Positions 53,687 through 55,428 of a DNA stretch of 55,428 bases are shown piece after piece. Source of the stretch: Gammaproteobacteria bacterium (GTDB taxonomy: Bacteria > Pseudomonadota > Gammaproteobacteria > Steroidobacterales > Woeseiaceae). The notes under the pieces were generated by a model. It saw only the letters and a program-made list of their open reading frames with translations, was not told the DNA's origin and did not search any database. The translations under genes and the position numbers were made by a program. Location: positions 1 through 55,428 of the forward strand of contig JAOUGX010000016.1 in assembly GCA_029865385.1 (NCBI GenBank), written 5' to 3'. The first letter of the stretch is position 1, and the number at the start of each line of letters is the position of its first letter.

Positions 53687-55428
53687 TCACGCGGCGCTGG
53701 CCTCGTCCGGCTCGTAGCCCAGATTCGGCGACAGCCAGCGTTCGGCTTCGCTGAGAGAAAGGTTCTTGCGAGCAGCAAATGCTTCCACCTGATCGCGGGA
53801 AACCTGGCCTACGGCGAAATATTTCGCGTCGGGATGCGAGAAATAGAACCCGCTGACGGCAGCCGTCGGAAACATCGCGAAGGATTCCGTCAGTTTCAAT
53901 CCGATTGATTTCTCGACGTCGAGCAAGTCCCAGAGTTTGCGCTTCTCCGTGTGATCCGGACAGGCCGGATATCCCGGTGCCGGACGAATTCCGCGATACT
54001 TTTCGGCGACCAGTTCTTCGTTACTCAATTTTTCGCCGCGATCGTAGCCCCAGTGATCCTTGCGAACCGCTTCGTGCAGGTATTCTGCCAGGGCTTCCGC
54101 AAGCCGGTCAGCCAGCGCTTTCAGCATGATGCTGCTGTAATCGTCGTGCGCCTTCTCGAATCGACTGACGTGCTCATCGATACCGTAACCCGCCGACACG
54201 GCGAACGCACCGATGTAATCCTCGACGCCAAGGTCCGCAGGCGCAATGTAGTCCGCGAGGCAATGATGTGCGTGCCCCGCGGGTTTGCTCTTCTGCTGGC
54301 GCAGATGGCAAAGACGCAGCACTTCTTCGTTTCGGCGCTGGTCACTGAATACGCGAATATCGTCGTCGTCGACAGAAGCAGCGGGAAAGAACCCGAATAC
54401 GGCTCTCGCCTCCAGCCACTTCTCCCGAATTATCCGGTCCAGCATCGCCGACGCGTCGCTGAACAGGCTGCGCGCAGCCGCTCCGACCTTTGCGTCGCTG
54501 AGAATGTCCGGATACTTTCCGTGGAACTCCCAGGCATTGAAAAACGGCATCCAGTCGATGTAATCGCTGAGCAAAGCCAGATCGACGTTGGCCAGAACCT
54601 TGCGGCCGGTAAAGCGCGGTTTCGGTGGCTCGTAGTCATTCCAGTCGCATAGATGCTTGTTCTTGCGCGCGTCATCCAAAGACAACCGGGGCGCGAGACG
54701 GTCCTTGCTGGCATGTCGATCGCGGCGGCGCTGATTTTCCTGGCGCGTCCTGGCGGTCAACTCCTTGCGACTCGCCGGTTGAACCAACGCCTGCGCGACG
54801 CCGACCGAGCGCGATGCGTCCTTCACATAGATCACCGGGCCATCGTAGTTCGGTTCGATCTTGACGGCCGTGTGAGCGGGAGAAGTCGTTGCACCGCCAA
54901 TCAGCAAGGGCAATTCGAATTTCAGTCGCTGCATCTCCTTCGCGACATGCACCATCTCGTCCAGCGACGGTGTAATCAGGCCGGACAGCCCGATAATTTG
55001 CGCATTCTCGGCTCGTGCCGTCTGCAGGATTTTTTCGCAGGACACCATGACACCGAGATCGATCACTTCGAAGTTATTGCATTGCAGGACCACGCCGACA
55101 ATATTCTTGCCGATATCGTGCACATCGCCCTTGACCGTCGCCATGACGATCTTGCCGTTCGTCTCGATAGCGCCGCCCTTCTCCGCCTCGATGAACGGCA
55201 CCAGGTGCCCGACCGCTTTTTTCATGACCCGCGCCGACTTGACAACCTGCGGCAGGAACATCTTGCCGGCACCGAAAAGATCGCCGACGACGTTCATGCC
55301 GGCCATCAGCGGACCCTCGATGACGTCGAGTGGTTTCGCCGCGGCCAGCCGCGCTTCTTCCGTGTCTTCGATAACGAATTCATCGATGCCGGCCACCAGC
55401 GCGTGTTCGAGGCGCTTGCCGACAGGCA
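53687..55428 (-). CDS. metH: Cobalamin-dependent methionine synthase, C-terminal part
   Basis: The gene continues beyond the window; about 580 residues are visible. The frame enters with [20 protein letters not shown], the cap domain. The B12-binding module has [18 protein letters not shown] (DxHxxG lower-axial His), [15 protein letters not shown] and [13 protein letters not shown]. The AdoMet activation domain includes [18 protein letters not shown] and [17 protein letters not shown]. It methylates homocysteine from 5-methyl-THF. First gene seen of the operon, 43 bp ahead of the DmdA-like gene. Whether the protein is full length or the split MetH form cannot be told. Confidence 0.95.
   Translation of the reverse strand, partial: PVGKRLEHALVAGIDEFVIEDTEEARLAAAKPLDVIEGPLMAGMNVVGDLFGAGKMFLPQVVKSARVMKKAVGHLVPFIEAEKGGAIETNGKIVMATVKGDVHDIGKNIVGVVLQCNNFEVIDLGVMVSCEKILQTARAENAQIIGLSGLITPSLDEMVHVAKEMQRLKFELPLLIGGATTSPAHTAVKIEPNYDGPVIYVKDASRSVGVAQALVQPASRKELTARTRQENQRRRDRHASKDRLAPRLSLDDARKNKHLCDWNDYEPPKPRFTGRKVLANVDLALLSDYIDWMPFFNAWEFHGKYPDILSDAKVGAAARSLFSDASAMLDRIIREKWLEARAVFGFFPAASVDDDDIRVFSDQRRNEEVLRLCHLRQQKSKPAGHAHHCLADYIAPADLGVEDYIGAFAVSAGYGIDEHVSRFEKAHDDYSSIMLKALADRLAEALAEYLHEAVRKDHWGYDRGEKLSNEELVAEKYRGIRPAPGYPACPDHTEKRKLWDLLDVEKSIGLKLTESFAMFPTAAVSGFYFSHPDAKYFAVGQVSRDQVEAFAARKNLSLSEAERWLSPNLGYEPDEASAA

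Noticed and set aside
1..55428. CRISPR array
   Set aside because: No series of regularly spaced direct repeats and no cas-like gene was seen anywhere in the window.

Overview
The window looks like the chromosome of a gammaproteobacterium, probably a marine or sediment heterotroph. The best evidence is the block lolB - TPR protein - hemA - prfA together with prs - rplY - pth - ychF, which follows the pseudomonad-type order closely. The abundance of TonB receptor and secreted peptidase-like genes, the formate-tetrahydrofolate ligase and a DMSP-demethylase-like gene suggest something near Woeseiaceae or Steroidobacteraceae, but that placement is inference.

Layout. 1-10.1 kb: periplasmic and outer-membrane functions. 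A truncated cytochrome c gene diverges from a PQQ-type sugar dehydrogenase, followed by an exported M24 peptidase and two DUF885 proteins on either side of a large TonB-dependent receptor. A 3' remnant of hemN lies between the first DUF885 gene and the receptor. 10.2-16.4 kb: fhs, a 138-bp MITE-like inverted-repeat element at its stop codon, a HlyD-family adaptor plus a C39-peptidase ABC exporter with no obvious cargo peptide, and an unrecognised 263-aa protein.

16.5-30.1 kb: a 13.5-kb integrative island. It is bounded by a 23-bp direct repeat identical to the 3' end, CCA included, of a tRNA with anticodon CAU. A DUF4102-type tyrosine integrase sits next to the tRNA and an AlpA-type regulator sits at the far end. 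Cargo: an IS3-family (IS407-like) element that has split a small gene, a truncated IS256-type transposase, and a polymorphic-toxin locus. That locus is a tiny secreted protein with symmetric cysteines, a 2011-aa SpvB/VCBS/RHS protein ending in a JAMM-like DUF4329 domain, and a DUF6794 protein as candidate immunity factor. A 61-bp near-perfect palindrome and a second integrase-like gene with a structured, apparently translated leader complete the island.

30.2-43.9 kb: housekeeping genes: ychF, pth, rplY, prs, tRNA-Gln, lolB, a TPR protein, hemA and prfA, then a UPF0316 membrane protein, a cupin, the reverse transsulfuration pair (cystathionine gamma-lyase/synthase and cystathionine beta-synthase), prmC and a cyclophilin. 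ispE is missing from its usual place between lolB and prs.

43.9-55.4 kb: a DUF3667 membrane protein, two hydrolases, then a tight minus-strand operon metH (5' end outside the window) - DmdA-like methyltransferase - metA - metY - alpha/beta hydrolase - FadN-like bifunctional beta-oxidation enzyme. The grouping suggests methyl-group transfer into methionine. The strongest candidates for something new are the toxin locus on the island, the 230-nt integrase leader and the 61-bp palindrome.
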